In this document: one piece after another, positions 48,096-56,137 of the stretch | Layout of the letters: each line of letters opens with the position of its first letter | Numbering within the stretch: position 1 is the first letter of the stretch | Translations under genes and position numbers: made by a program | The notes under the pieces: model-generated | The model's database searches: none | Told to the model about the DNA's origin: nothing | What the model saw: the letters and a program-made list of their open reading frames with translations, nothing else | DNA from: Hymenobacter guriensis | Lineage (GTDB): Bacteria; Bacteroidota; Bacteroidia; Cytophagales; Hymenobacteraceae | NCBI RefSeq assembly: GCF_015773195.1 | Contig: NZ_JADWYK010000008.1 | Location: 62,001 to 126,000, forward strand | DNA length: 64,000 nucleotides | Reading direction: 5' to 3'

Positions 48096-48803
48096 ATGAC
48101 GCCATTTCTGCTGCAGGTTACTGCCGCCGCCCCCGACACTACGGCTGCTGCCGCTACCACCGTTCCTACCGCCGACGCTGCTGCCGGTACCGGCCTTTCG
48201 CTGATTGACCTGATTCTGGCCGGTGGCTGGATTATGGTGCCGCTGTTTCTGTTGCTGTTCGTTTCGATTTACATCATTTTCGAGCGGTACCTCACCATCC
48301 GCAAGGCCGGCGCCGTGCCCGACTCGTTTATGCCCGGCATCCGCAACCTGATGGTGAAGGGCGACCTGCAGGGCGCCAAAATGCTCTGCGCGCAGAACGC
48401 CTCCCCGCTGGCCCGCATGATTGACAAGGGTATCCGCCGCATTGGGCAGCCGCTCAAGGACATCGAAACCAGCGTGGAAAACGTGGGCAAGATTGAAATT
48501 GCCCGCCTCGAAAAGAATATCAACGTGCTGGGCATCGTGGCCGGCATTGCGCCCATGCTGGGCTTCGTGGGCACCATCGTGGGGGTTATCAAAATCTTCT
48601 ACGCCATCAGTTCCACCGGCGACTTCGGCATTGCTCAGATTTCGGGTGGTCTGTACACCAAGATGGTGACCTCGGCCGCCGGCCTCATCGTCGGTATCGT
48701 GGCCCACATTGGTTACCACTGGCTTAGCATCATGGTTGAGCGGATGGTGTTCCGCATGGAGAACTCGGCCCTCGAGTTCATGGACATTCTGCAGGACAAT
48801 TAG
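48096..48803 (+). CDS. exbB: ExbB/TolQ-family proton-channel protein
   Basis: Inner-membrane component of the TonB energy-coupling motor. The 235-residue protein has three TM segments: WIMVPLFLLLFVSIYIIFE, then NVLGIVAGIAPMLGFVGTIV, and a third around TSAAGLIVGIVAHIGYHWLS, with the ExbB/TolQ signature GLVGTV-like GFVGTIVGVIKIFYAIS. The Ala/Thr-rich first ~30 residues are a linker in the periplasm. It starts one base after the stop of the SPOR gene. exbD and tonB follow, separated by a palindrome. Confidence 0.93.
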   Translation: MTPFLLQVTAAAPDTTAAAATTVPTADAAAGTGLSLIDLILAGGWIMVPLFLLLFVSIYIIFERYLTIRKAGAVPDSFMPGIRNLMVKGDLQGAKMLCAQNASPLARMIDKGIRRIGQPLKDIETSVENVGKIEIARLEKNINVLGIVAGIAPMLGFVGTIVGVIKIFYAISSTGDFGIAQISGGLYTKMVTSAAGLIVGIVAHIGYHWLSIMVERMVFRMENSALEFMDILQDN

Positions 48804-48805
48804 CG

Positions 48806-48895
48806 AATGTGGTGGAAGGTAAAAATGAGGTAGATGTGCCCAGCCATTCTCGGCGGTACTTCATTTCTCACATTTTTACCTTCAACCACATTACT
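48806..48895. repeat. Palindrome between exbB and exbD
   Basis: AATGTGGTGGAAGGTAAAAA followed by TGAGG pairs with TCACATTTTTACCTTCAACC followed by ACATT, an imperfect 23-base stem around a ~40-base centre. The word CACATT recurs. It could shift the ratio of ExbB to ExbD by partial termination or RNA stability. Confidence 0.65.
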
Positions 48896-48910
48896 CATAT
48901 TTCATAAGTA

Positions 48911-49312
48911 ATGGATTTAAGCCGGCGCCGTAAAGTTTCTTCCCACGTCGAGACCAGCTCGATGAACGACATCATGTTCTTCCTGATGCTGTTCTTCCTG
49001 ATTGTATCGACGATGGTGAACCCGAACGTTATCAAGCTGATGCTGCCTAATGCCCGCTCGGGCAAGCAGGCCGTAAAGCAGCCCATTACGATTTCGGTGG
49101 ATGGGCAGGGCCAGTACTTCCTGGACCGTACACCCGTGACGGCTGCTACCCTGGAAACCTCCCTGGCTCAGCGTGTGGCCGGTCTGGAGCAGCCCACCGC
49201 CGTGCTGCGCGTAGATGCTTCGCTGAACGTACAGAAGCTGGTGGATATTCTCGAAATCGGGAACCGGCTGAAGATAAAAATGGTCATGGCCACCCAGGCC
49301 CAGCAAAAGTAG
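48911..49312 (+). CDS. exbD: ExbD/TolR-family protein
   Basis: The proton-conducting partner of ExbB. The 133-residue protein has one TM (MFFLMLFFLIVSTMVNP) preceded by the conserved MNDI region; in this family a membrane Asp is usual and here SSMNDIMFFLMLFFLI carries Asp at its start. The periplasmic domain ends with NVQKLVDILEIGNRLKIKMV. It lies between exbB and tonB on the same strand. Confidence 0.92.
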   Translation: MDLSRRRKVSSHVETSSMNDIMFFLMLFFLIVSTMVNPNVIKLMLPNARSGKQAVKQPITISVDGQGQYFLDRTPVTAATLETSLAQRVAGLEQPTAVLRVDASLNVQKLVDILEIGNRLKIKMVMATQAQQK

Positions 49313-49418
49313 CTGATCGGGTAGTGGCATGATTTTGTTAGCGCGGCACGCGGAACTTGCTGAAGCCTGACCGCTTACAAAATCCAACAACCCACAACAA
49401 GCAACGTAATACCAACTC

Positions 49419-50294
49419 ATGGAATACCGCGAGGAACATAGGCGCGAGGCGCTGATTGGCACGGTGGTGTTTCACGTGCTGCTGGGGCTGCTGTTCTGGT
49501 TCACCGTCTTCAAAGGCCCCGATCCGCCGCTCCTGGAACTGGGCGGTGGCGGCGTAGAGCTCAACTACGGCATCGATGAGGCTGGCTCCGGCGATGTGCA
49601 GAGCACGGCTCCAGCCAACGAGTCGCCCAACCGCGAGGACTCGCGCCCGCCGGCTTCCCAGCCCAACCCCGATCCGCAACCTGCCCGGGAACAGTCGCAG
49701 CCCGACCCGCAGCCGGCTGAGGAAGCCAAAGTGGTAACTAGCGAAGCCGAGGAAAGCCCCGTAACGGTGCCACCCACGGAAAAGCCGGCTCCGCCCCGCG
49801 AAGAGCCCGTGCGCGAAGCTCCTAAGCTCAAAGTCGACCAGCGGGCAGTATTCACGCCCCGCGGCAGCCAGAACGGCGGGGGCAACGGTGAAAACGGCAC
49901 CAGTAACCGGCCCACCGGCAACAACAACGGTGACCGGCCCGGCGCAGTAGGCGACCAGGGTGACCCCAACGGTTCCCTCGACGCCAAGGCCCTGTACGGC
50001 ACGCCCGGCAGTGGCGGTGGCAGCGGAGGCGGCAATGGCCTGGAAATGGCTGGTTGGGCTTTCGAAGACCGACCAACTGCCCCAGCCATCGACAATAACT
50101 CGGGCTACGTGCGCTTTAAAATCAAAATCAACGCCGACGGTGAAGTAGAGGCCGTAACGAAAGTATCCGGCAACGTGTCGCCGGCTCAGGAAAAGGTCTG
50201 CAGCGACGCCTTGTACAAATCGGCCTTCCGTCGCACGACGGCGGTGGCCGGTGGAGCCACGGGGTTCTACACCTTCCGCATCACGGTTCGATAA
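49419..50294 (+). CDS. tonB: TonB energy transducer
   Basis: A 291-residue TonB-type protein: a short cytoplasmic N-terminus, one TM (LIGTVVFHVLLGLLFWFTVF) with the expected His, a long Pro/Glu/Gln-rich periplasmic linker (~75-130), a Gly/Asn-rich stretch (~140-200), and a C-terminal TonB-like domain (GYVRFKIKINADGEVEAVTK to FYTFRITVR). It should pass the ExbBD-derived force to outer-membrane proteins such as the beta-barrel encoded upstream. The TM-anchored start gives the typical length. Confidence 0.88.
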   Translation: MEYREEHRREALIGTVVFHVLLGLLFWFTVFKGPDPPLLELGGGGVELNYGIDEAGSGDVQSTAPANESPNREDSRPPASQPNPDPQPAREQSQPDPQPAEEAKVVTSEAEESPVTVPPTEKPAPPREEPVREAPKLKVDQRAVFTPRGSQNGGGNGENGTSNRPTGNNNGDRPGAVGDQGDPNGSLDAKALYGTPGSGGGSGGGNGLEMAGWAFEDRPTAPAIDNNSGYVRFKIKINADGEVEAVTKVSGNVSPAQEKVCSDALYKSAFRRTTAVAGGATGFYTFRITVR

Positions 50295-50348
50295 CAGCGG
50301 TAGTTGATATTTACAGAGCCGTCGGCGGGAAATTCCGGCCGGCGGCTT

Positions 50349-50356
50349 TTTCTTTG
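50349..50356 (+). promoter_or_regulatory. Candidate -7 box directly before folC
   Basis: TTTCTTTG fits TAnnTTTG at seven of eight positions and ends three bases before the folC ATG, so a leaderless folC transcript is possible. Confidence 0.4.
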
Positions 50357-50359
50357 CGC

Positions 50360-51661
50360 ATGAATTACGAAGAAACCCTGGCTTACCTCTACACCCAGCT
50401 GCCCATGTTTCAGCGGGTAGGGGCGGCGGCCCACACCAAGAGCCTGGCCAACATCGAGGCACTGATGCAGGCCATGGGCAACCCCGAACGGCAGTTTCGG
50501 AGCGTGCACGTGGCGGGCACCAACGGCAAAGGCAGCTCCTCGCACTGGCTGGCAGCGGTACTGCAGGCGGCTGGCTACCGGGTAGGATTGTACACCTCAC
50601 CCCACCTACGCGAGTTTACGGAGCGCGTGAAGCTCAACGGCCAGGAACTGCCGGCCGACTACCTGGTGGAGTGGGTAGCCCGCTGGCGGCCGCTGTTTGA
50701 AGAGCTGCAGCCTTCATTCTTTGAAATGACGGTTGCCCTGGCGTTCCAGTATTTCGACGAGCAGCAGGTAGATATAGCCATCATCGAAGTAGGCCTGGGC
50801 GGGCGGCTGGATTCCACCAATATCATCCGGCCACTGGTGTCGCTCATCACCAACATCAGCTTCGACCACATGGCGCTGCTGGGTAACACGCTGCCCGAAA
50901 TTGCTGCCGAAAAAGCCGGTATCATTAAGCCCGGCGTACCCGTCGTTATCAGCCAGTACCAGCCCGAGGTGGCTGACGTATTCCGCCGCAAAGCCTCCGA
51001 AGTAGGCGCGCCCATCGTCTTTGCCGCCGATGACTACGCGGTAGAACTGGTGCGCGAGCCAGCCTTTGATGAGGAAGAGCAGCAGGTACGCATAGTGCGC
51101 GGCGCCGATGGGAGCAGCGTCGGGTACACGCTGGGTTTGGTGGGCGACTACCAGCGCCTGAACCTGCCCGGCGTGCTGGCGACGGTGGAGAAGCTGCGCC
51201 GCCAGGGCCTTGCCATTTCCGACGAGGCGCTGCAAACCGGCCTGCGCAATGTGCGGGAGCTAACCGGCCTGCGCGGGCGCTGGACTATTCTGGGCCGCCG
51301 CCCACTCATCATCTGCGACACGGGCCACAACGAGGCCGGCCTGAGTTTGGTCATGGCCCAGCTGGCCCGCGTACCGCGCCGCCGGCTGCATCTGGTGCTG
51401 GGTACCGTCAACGACAAGGACGTGCCCCACATGCTGGCCCAGCTACCCACCGAGGCAACCTACTACTTCTGCCAGGCGAGTATTCCGCGCGCTTTGCCGG
51501 CCCCGGAGCTGGCAAAGCAAGCTATGGACGCTGGGCTGCGCGGTGGCACCTACTTTACGGTAGCCGAAGCCGTGCAGGCTGCCCGCGCCGCCGCGCAGAC
51601 TGATGACGTCATCTTCATTGGCGGCAGTACCTTCGTCGTAGCTGAAATTCCCGAGCTATAG
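50360..51661 (+). CDS. folC: Folylpolyglutamate synthase / dihydrofolate synthase
   Basis: Adds glutamate to dihydropteroate or folates. The 433-residue Mur-ligase-like enzyme has the P-loop VAGTNGKGSSSHWLAAVLQ, the folate-region TSPHLREFTERVKLNG, ISFDHMALLGNTLPEIAAEK with AGIIKPGVP, and the C-terminal DTGHNEAGL. The ATG at 50360 was taken over a TTG at 50354. It is the last gene of the plus-strand run, 65 bases after tonB; the function is unrelated to TonB, and it may have its own promoter. Confidence 0.95.
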   Translation: MNYEETLAYLYTQLPMFQRVGAAAHTKSLANIEALMQAMGNPERQFRSVHVAGTNGKGSSSHWLAAVLQAAGYRVGLYTSPHLREFTERVKLNGQELPADYLVEWVARWRPLFEELQPSFFEMTVALAFQYFDEQQVDIAIIEVGLGGRLDSTNIIRPLVSLITNISFDHMALLGNTLPEIAAEKAGIIKPGVPVVISQYQPEVADVFRRKASEVGAPIVFAADDYAVELVREPAFDEEEQQVRIVRGADGSSVGYTLGLVGDYQRLNLPGVLATVEKLRRQGLAISDEALQTGLRNVRELTGLRGRWTILGRRPLIICDTGHNEAGLSLVMAQLARVPRRRLHLVLGTVNDKDVPHMLAQLPTEATYYFCQASIPRALPAPELAKQAMDAGLRGGTYFTVAEAVQAARAAAQTDDVIFIGGSTFVVAEIPEL

Positions 51662-51667
51662 ATGGAG

Positions 51668-51779
51668 TTGCTGGTTTCTAGTTTCTGGTTGTTCTTGAAT
51701 GAAAATCAACACATTATCATATCAGTACATTTTTCACATTAGCGCAGCGGAGCACATTTTCATCACATTAACACATTCC
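51668..51779. repeat. Iterated CACATTA-type intergenic repeat before trmB
   Basis: The gap repeats the words ACACATTATCA, TTTTCACATTAGCGC, GAGCACATTTTCATCACATT and AACACATT. It shares the CACATTAGCAC word with the repeat at 15063-15152 but has no clear opposite arm. Confidence 0.5.
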
Positions 51780-51783
51780 CTTC

Positions 51784-52446
51784 GTGAGTCGAATTAAACT
51801 TGTTCGTTTTGCCGAAAACGCGGCCCGCCCCGAGATTGTAGAGCCGGGCAAGGACACGTATCAGCAGCTGGCCGGGCGTTGGAACGAAGCCTTCTTTCCG
51901 GCAGCGCAGCCGATTACCCTGGAAATGGGCTGCGGCAAGGGCGAATACACCGTGGGGCTGGCCGCGCGCTACCCCGAGCGGAATTTCCTGGGGCTCGACA
52001 TCAAGGGTGAAAGAATCTGGCGGGGCAGCACCCGCGCCCGGGAGCAGGAGCTTACCAACGTAGGTTTCCTGCGCACCCAGGCCCTCACGCTGCTGGCGCA
52101 TTTCGCGCCCGGCGAGCTAAGCGAAATCTGGATTACGTTTCCCGACCCACGCCCGCGCCTCGGCGACGCCAAGCGCCGCCTTACGGCTCCGCGCTTTCTG
52201 GATCTGTACCAGCAGGTGCTGCGCCCCGGCGGCCTCGTCCACCTCAAAACCGACAGCGAAGCCCTGTTCGATTATTCCCTGGAAACCGTGCGGGCACGGC
52301 CCGGGGCCACCGTGCTGGCTCACACCAAGGATTTGTACGCCACGCCCGAGCTGCTGCCCCACGCTGAAGATATCCAGACGCACTACGAGCGGCGCTACCG
52401 CAGCGAGGGTATCCCGATTAAGTATCTGCAGTTTCAGCTAAGCTAA
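51784..52446 (+). CDS. trmB: tRNA (guanine-N7-)-methyltransferase
   Basis: Methylates G46 of tRNA with S-adenosylmethionine. The 220-residue Rossmann methyltransferase has the AdoMet motif LEMGCGKGEYTVGLA, the second loop LGLDIKGERIWRGSTRARE, the family signature ITFPDPRPRLGDAKRRL and LKTDSEALFDYSLE. It is about the usual length. The start is GTG at 51784, just after the iterated repeat. The DinB-like gene follows 15 bases later. Confidence 0.94.
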   Translation: MSRIKLVRFAENAARPEIVEPGKDTYQQLAGRWNEAFFPAAQPITLEMGCGKGEYTVGLAARYPERNFLGLDIKGERIWRGSTRAREQELTNVGFLRTQALTLLAHFAPGELSEIWITFPDPRPRLGDAKRRLTAPRFLDLYQQVLRPGGLVHLKTDSEALFDYSLETVRARPGATVLAHTKDLYATPELLPHAEDIQTHYERRYRSEGIPIKYLQFQLS

Positions 52447-52461
52447 CCCTTGCCGTTCATC

Positions 52462-53289
52462 ATGGAGCCTATTCAGACCGTGCACCTGTTTCCGGTGCTG
52501 GACGAGCACCTGCTGGCGCTGCTGCGCGGCCTGCGCCCCGAGCAGTGGGAGTTGCCCACAGTAGCGCCCAGGTGGCGGGTGCGCGACGTGGCGCTGCACC
52601 TACTCGACGGCAATCTGCGCGCCCTCTCCATGCTGCGCGACGGGTACTTTGGGCAGGCCCCGGCCGTTACGGATTATGCGGGCATTGTGCAATTTCTGGA
52701 TGGGCTGAACAGCTCCTGGGTGCAGGCCGGTCAGCGCCTCAGCCCGGCGGTAATTACGTGGCTGCTGGAGCTGTCGGGGCCGGAGTACAACCAGTTGCTG
52801 GCCTCGCTCGACCCGCAGGCGCCGGCCGCGTTTTCGGTGGCCTGGGCCGGTGAGCTGGAGTCCCGAAACTGGTTTCACGTGGCCCGCGACTACACCGAAA
52901 AATGGCACCACCAGCAGCAGATCCGGCAGGCAGTAGGCGAGGAGCAAGCCCTACTGAAGGCAGAGCTCTACCACCCGTTTCTGCAAACCTGTCTGCGCGC
53001 CTGGCCCTGGCACTACCGCCACGTAGCAGCCCCCGAGGGCACGCAGCTAGGATTGTGTATTACTGGTGAAGGCGGCGGCGACTGGCATTTGCGACGCCAG
53101 GAAAACGCTTGGCAACTGGAAGAATATGAGGCTACCGAGCCATCAGCTCGCATCACCCTGGATGGCTCGGTGGCCTGGCGGCTATTCACCAAAAGTCTGC
53201 CCCGGGCTGCTGCCGAGCAGTACGTGCACCTGGAAGGCGACCCGGCGTTGACCGAGCCATTCTTCAGCCTGCTCACGATTATGGGCTAA
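52462..53289 (+). CDS. DinB / maleylpyruvate-isomerase-like metal-binding protein
   Basis: A 275-residue protein with the four-helix DinB/MDMPI fold in its N-terminal ~160 residues. Candidate metal ligands are in WRVRDVALHLLDGN and YTEKWHHQQQIRQAVG. The C-terminal part (~170-275) is beta-rich with a final SCP2-like portion (ITLDGSVAWRLFTKSLPRAA). Relatives use low-molecular-weight thiols; bacillithiol, suggested by bshB1 in this window, could be the thiol here, but that is inference. The ATG at 52462 was chosen. Confidence 0.8.
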   Translation: MEPIQTVHLFPVLDEHLLALLRGLRPEQWELPTVAPRWRVRDVALHLLDGNLRALSMLRDGYFGQAPAVTDYAGIVQFLDGLNSSWVQAGQRLSPAVITWLLELSGPEYNQLLASLDPQAPAAFSVAWAGELESRNWFHVARDYTEKWHHQQQIRQAVGEEQALLKAELYHPFLQTCLRAWPWHYRHVAAPEGTQLGLCITGEGGGDWHLRRQENAWQLEEYEATEPSARITLDGSVAWRLFTKSLPRAAAEQYVHLEGDPALTEPFFSLLTIMG

Positions 53290-53330
53290 ATGGTTGAAGA
53301 AGGTATCCTTACAGTATCCAGCCAAGCTAT

Positions 53331-53954
53331 TTAATCCTCCAGCGCCTCGAATACCTTTTCCATTTCATCGAAATCCCGCAGACCAGGCTTGATTTCGTGG
53401 CCGCCTTCCAGCACGATGCCGGCTACTTGCACCTGCTGAAGCAGCTGGCGCAGCGTGATGCCCTCGGCAAAGCCCGCGGCCAGCCAGACCGGGTAGGAGC
53501 GGGCCTGCTCGCTAAGGTGGGCCAGCTGCACGCCCGTGAGCGGGGCGGGGGGCACGTCGGGCAGCACAATACCTTCTGTATTTGCAACCAACTGCCGGAA
53601 CCGCAGATCTACGTCTTCGGGCAGCATGTCAGGAATCCAGTGCGCAAGCTGCAAGGCCGGGCAGGCAAGGCGGGCCAGCTCGTGGGCGGGCCGGGCGCGG
53701 TGGAGCAGCACGTAATGCAGCCCGCACTGCGCTACCAGGGCGTTGATATCGTCGATGGGTAGGGAATGAAATTCGCCTACCAGCTGCACACCGGCTACCC
53801 AGCCGCTGAGCTCCTGCACCACGGCAGGCTCCAGAAAGCCGGGCAGGGCGGGGTCGAGACGGAAAGTGAGGTAGTCGGCGCCCATGCCGGCGCAGTAGCG
53901 GGCATCCGACAGGTTATTGATACCGCGCACCAGCACGGAAGTAATCAGAGACAT
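53331..53954 (-). CDS. TrpF-like TIM-barrel protein lacking the catalytic cysteine
   Basis: A 207-residue protein with the length and N-terminal pattern of phosphoribosylanthranilate isomerase: VLVRGINNLSDARYCAGMGA followed by DYLTFRLD parallels the KICGI...DA...A...GAD...F pattern. However, the catalytic Cys of KICGI is Arg here (LVRGI), and no phosphate-binding glycine motif is clear in GIVLEGGHEIKPGLRD. It is not in a trp operon. It is probably a diverged barrel with another function. It lies convergent to the DinB-like gene and divergent from mnmA. Confidence 0.7.
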   Translation of the reverse strand: MSLITSVLVRGINNLSDARYCAGMGADYLTFRLDPALPGFLEPAVVQELSGWVAGVQLVGEFHSLPIDDINALVAQCGLHYVLLHRARPAHELARLACPALQLAHWIPDMLPEDVDLRFRQLVANTEGIVLPDVPPAPLTGVQLAHLSEQARSYPVWLAAGFAEGITLRQLLQQVQVAGIVLEGGHEIKPGLRDFDEMEKVFEALED

Positions 53955-54146
53955 ACGAAACGGTGAGGAAAGGCGAGCAGAGCGGGGAGGCAGGCAGTTA
54001 AAGCCGCAATATCCGAAACCCAGTCTAATTATTCAGTTCTAAATGCAATGCGCTTGCTTTCATACTTTCCATGCCACTACGCAGCCGGCCGCTCAGAAAG
54101 CCGTTCAACCAGCCGGCCATTCCACAGGCAAACCAGCCAACCTGCG

Positions 54147-54154
54147 TACCTTTG
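54147..54154 (+). promoter_or_regulatory. -7 promoter box of mnmA
   Basis: TACCTTTG, full consensus match, 48 bases before the mnmA ATG. Confidence 0.7.
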
Positions 54155-54202
54155 CACCTTCGGCCGGAACCTTTCACGCTTCGGGCGCAATTCACATCAC
54201 GT

Positions 54203-55351
54203 ATGAATACTTCGAAAGGACGGGTGCTGGTAGCCATGAGCGGCGGCATCGACAGTAGCGTAGCGGCCGTGCTCCTGCACGAGCAAGGCTACGAGGTGGT
54301 CGGGATGACCATGAAAACCTGGGACTACGCCTCGGCGGGCGGCTCCAAAAAGGAAACCGGCTGCTGCTCGCTCGACAGCATCAACGATGCCCGCCAGATT
54401 GCCGTGGAGCTGGGCTTCCCGCACTACATCATCGACATACGCGACGAGTTCGGCGACTTTGTCATCTCAAACTTCACCGAGGAATACCTGGCCGGGCGCA
54501 CACCAAACCCCTGCGTACTCTGCAATACCCACATCAAATGGGATGCCTTGCTGCGCCGTGCCGATCAGCTCGGCTGCCAGTTTATTGCCACCGGCCACTA
54601 CGCCCAGGTGCGCGAGGAAAACGGCCGCTACGTCGTCAGCAAGGGCCTCGACGACAATAAGGACCAAAGCTACGCGCTCTGGGGCGTGAGCCAGGAAAGC
54701 CTGAGCCGCACGCTGTTTCCGCTGGGCAAGATGCGCAAAACCGAAATCTACGACGAGGCCCGGCGCCGCGGCTTCACGGAGCTGGTAAACAAGCCCGAGA
54801 GCTACGAAATCTGCTTTATTCCCGACAACGACTACCGCGGCTTCCTGCGGCGTCGCGTGGCCGGGCTGGAGGAGCGCGTGGCCGGCGGCCAGTTTGTGCT
54901 GCGCGACGGCACCGTCATTGGCACCCACGAGGGCTACCCGTTCTACACCATCGGGCAGCGCAAGGGTCTGGGCGTGGCCCTGGGCTTCCCTGTGTACGTG
55001 ACGGAAATCCGCCCCGAAACCAACCAGGTAGTGCTCGGTAACTACGAGGAGCTGGCCAGCACCCGCACCGTGGTGGGCAAGCTGAACATGGGTAAGTACG
55101 CCTCCCTGGTCGGCCGCGGGCTAGTGCCTAGTACCACCAAAGTACGCTACAACCACGGCGGCTCCCCGGCCTTTCTGGAGCAGATTGACGATAAAATCTA
55201 CGTATATTTCGAGGAACCCGTGCATGCCATTACGCCCGGCCAGGCCGCTGTTTTCTACGAAGGCACCGACGTGCTGGGCGGGGGCTGGATTGAGCGTCAC
55301 ATTATTGAGGAAACCCCCGTATCAGCCAGTCAAACCGTAACAACTCTATGA
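54203..55351 (+). CDS. mnmA: tRNA-specific 2-thiouridylase
   Basis: Makes 2-thiouridine at wobble U34 of tRNA-Lys, -Glu and -Gln. The 382-residue enzyme has the PP-loop VAMSGGIDSSVAAVLL, the catalytic cysteines in TPNPCVLCNTHIKW and SYEICFIPDNDY, and the tRNA-binding YPFYTIGQRKGLGVALG, with the C-terminal beta-barrel. The ATG at 54203 fits the family start MNTSKGRVLVAMSGG; upstream codons would translate the promoter. Its stop overlaps the start of the next lipoprotein gene (ATGA). Confidence 0.96.
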   Translation: MNTSKGRVLVAMSGGIDSSVAAVLLHEQGYEVVGMTMKTWDYASAGGSKKETGCCSLDSINDARQIAVELGFPHYIIDIRDEFGDFVISNFTEEYLAGRTPNPCVLCNTHIKWDALLRRADQLGCQFIATGHYAQVREENGRYVVSKGLDDNKDQSYALWGVSQESLSRTLFPLGKMRKTEIYDEARRRGFTELVNKPESYEICFIPDNDYRGFLRRRVAGLEERVAGGQFVLRDGTVIGTHEGYPFYTIGQRKGLGVALGFPVYVTEIRPETNQVVLGNYEELASTRTVVGKLNMGKYASLVGRGLVPSTTKVRYNHGGSPAFLEQIDDKIYVYFEEPVHAITPGQAAVFYEGTDVLGGGWIERHIIEETPVSASQTVTTL

Positions 55352-56067
55352 TGCACGTAGCTGGATGGCTGCGCCGCGCCCTCGCGGTGGTAGCCGTGGC
55401 CGGGGTGGCCTACGCCTGTGATTCTGAAACCGAGGAAGCCACGCCCCGGGGCACCGACTACTATCCCGTAGCCACCGGCACTTACCGCATCTTCGATGTG
55501 GAAGACGTGGAGTGGAAAGACAACCAGCCGACCAGCACGCATTCCCAGTTTCGGGAACGGATTACGGACACCTTCACGGATGCAGCCGGCTTGCTGAGCT
55601 ACCGCGTTATCCGCTCCCGGCGCGTCCTGGCTTCCGACGCCTGGCGCGACGACAGCGTGTATGTGCTGACGCCCACCAGCCAGACGCTGCAGCTCTCCGG
55701 CCAGAACATGCGTACCGTGGAGCTGGTGTTTCCGGTGCGCGAAGGCCGCCGCTGGAACCCCTATGCCTTTTCCGATACCGACACGCTTGGTCGTCGCTAC
55801 ATCAACGTAAACAAGCCCTTCACGGCCGGGGCCAAAACCTACGACGAAACCATTACCACCACCGACGACGGGGACGACGACGCCTACTACTTTTCCAGCC
55901 GCCAGCAGGTGTTTGCCAAAGGCGTAGGGCCGGTGTTCCGGGAACGGAAGCGGTATTTCTATTGTCAGAACCCGAACCCCGACCAGGGCGGCTGCCCCGT
56001 GGCCGCCGGGTACATCCAGACCGGCCGGGAGCGGCGGGAAGTACTGCTGGAAACCGGCCAGCTGTAA
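55348..56067 (+). CDS. Hypothetical lipoprotein after mnmA
   Basis: A 239-residue protein with a lipoprotein-type signal (LRRALAVVAVAGVAYAC). The mature part is beta-rich and starts TDYYPVATGTYRIFDVEDVE; it resembles small calycin-like lipoproteins of Bacteroidota but is not clearly assigned. Two Cys in YCQNPNPDQGGCPVAAGY could form a disulfide. It overlaps the mnmA stop codon by four bases, so the two are translationally coupled even though their roles look unrelated. Confidence 0.75.
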   Translation: MMHVAGWLRRALAVVAVAGVAYACDSETEEATPRGTDYYPVATGTYRIFDVEDVEWKDNQPTSTHSQFRERITDTFTDAAGLLSYRVIRSRRVLASDAWRDDSVYVLTPTSQTLQLSGQNMRTVELVFPVREGRRWNPYAFSDTDTLGRRYINVNKPFTAGAKTYDETITTTDDGDDDAYYFSSRQQVFAKGVGPVFRERKRYFYCQNPNPDQGGCPVAAGYIQTGRERREVLLETGQL

Positions 56068-56137
56068 GCCACTCCTTTCGTTCTACGTCCAGTATTCGGG
56101 CCGGCGTTGGTCGGCCCGTTTCTTTTTTTCTTCTTCT

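Noticed and set aside
53331..53954. A functional trpF of a tryptophan operon
   Set aside because: The catalytic Cys is missing and no other tryptophan gene is adjacent.
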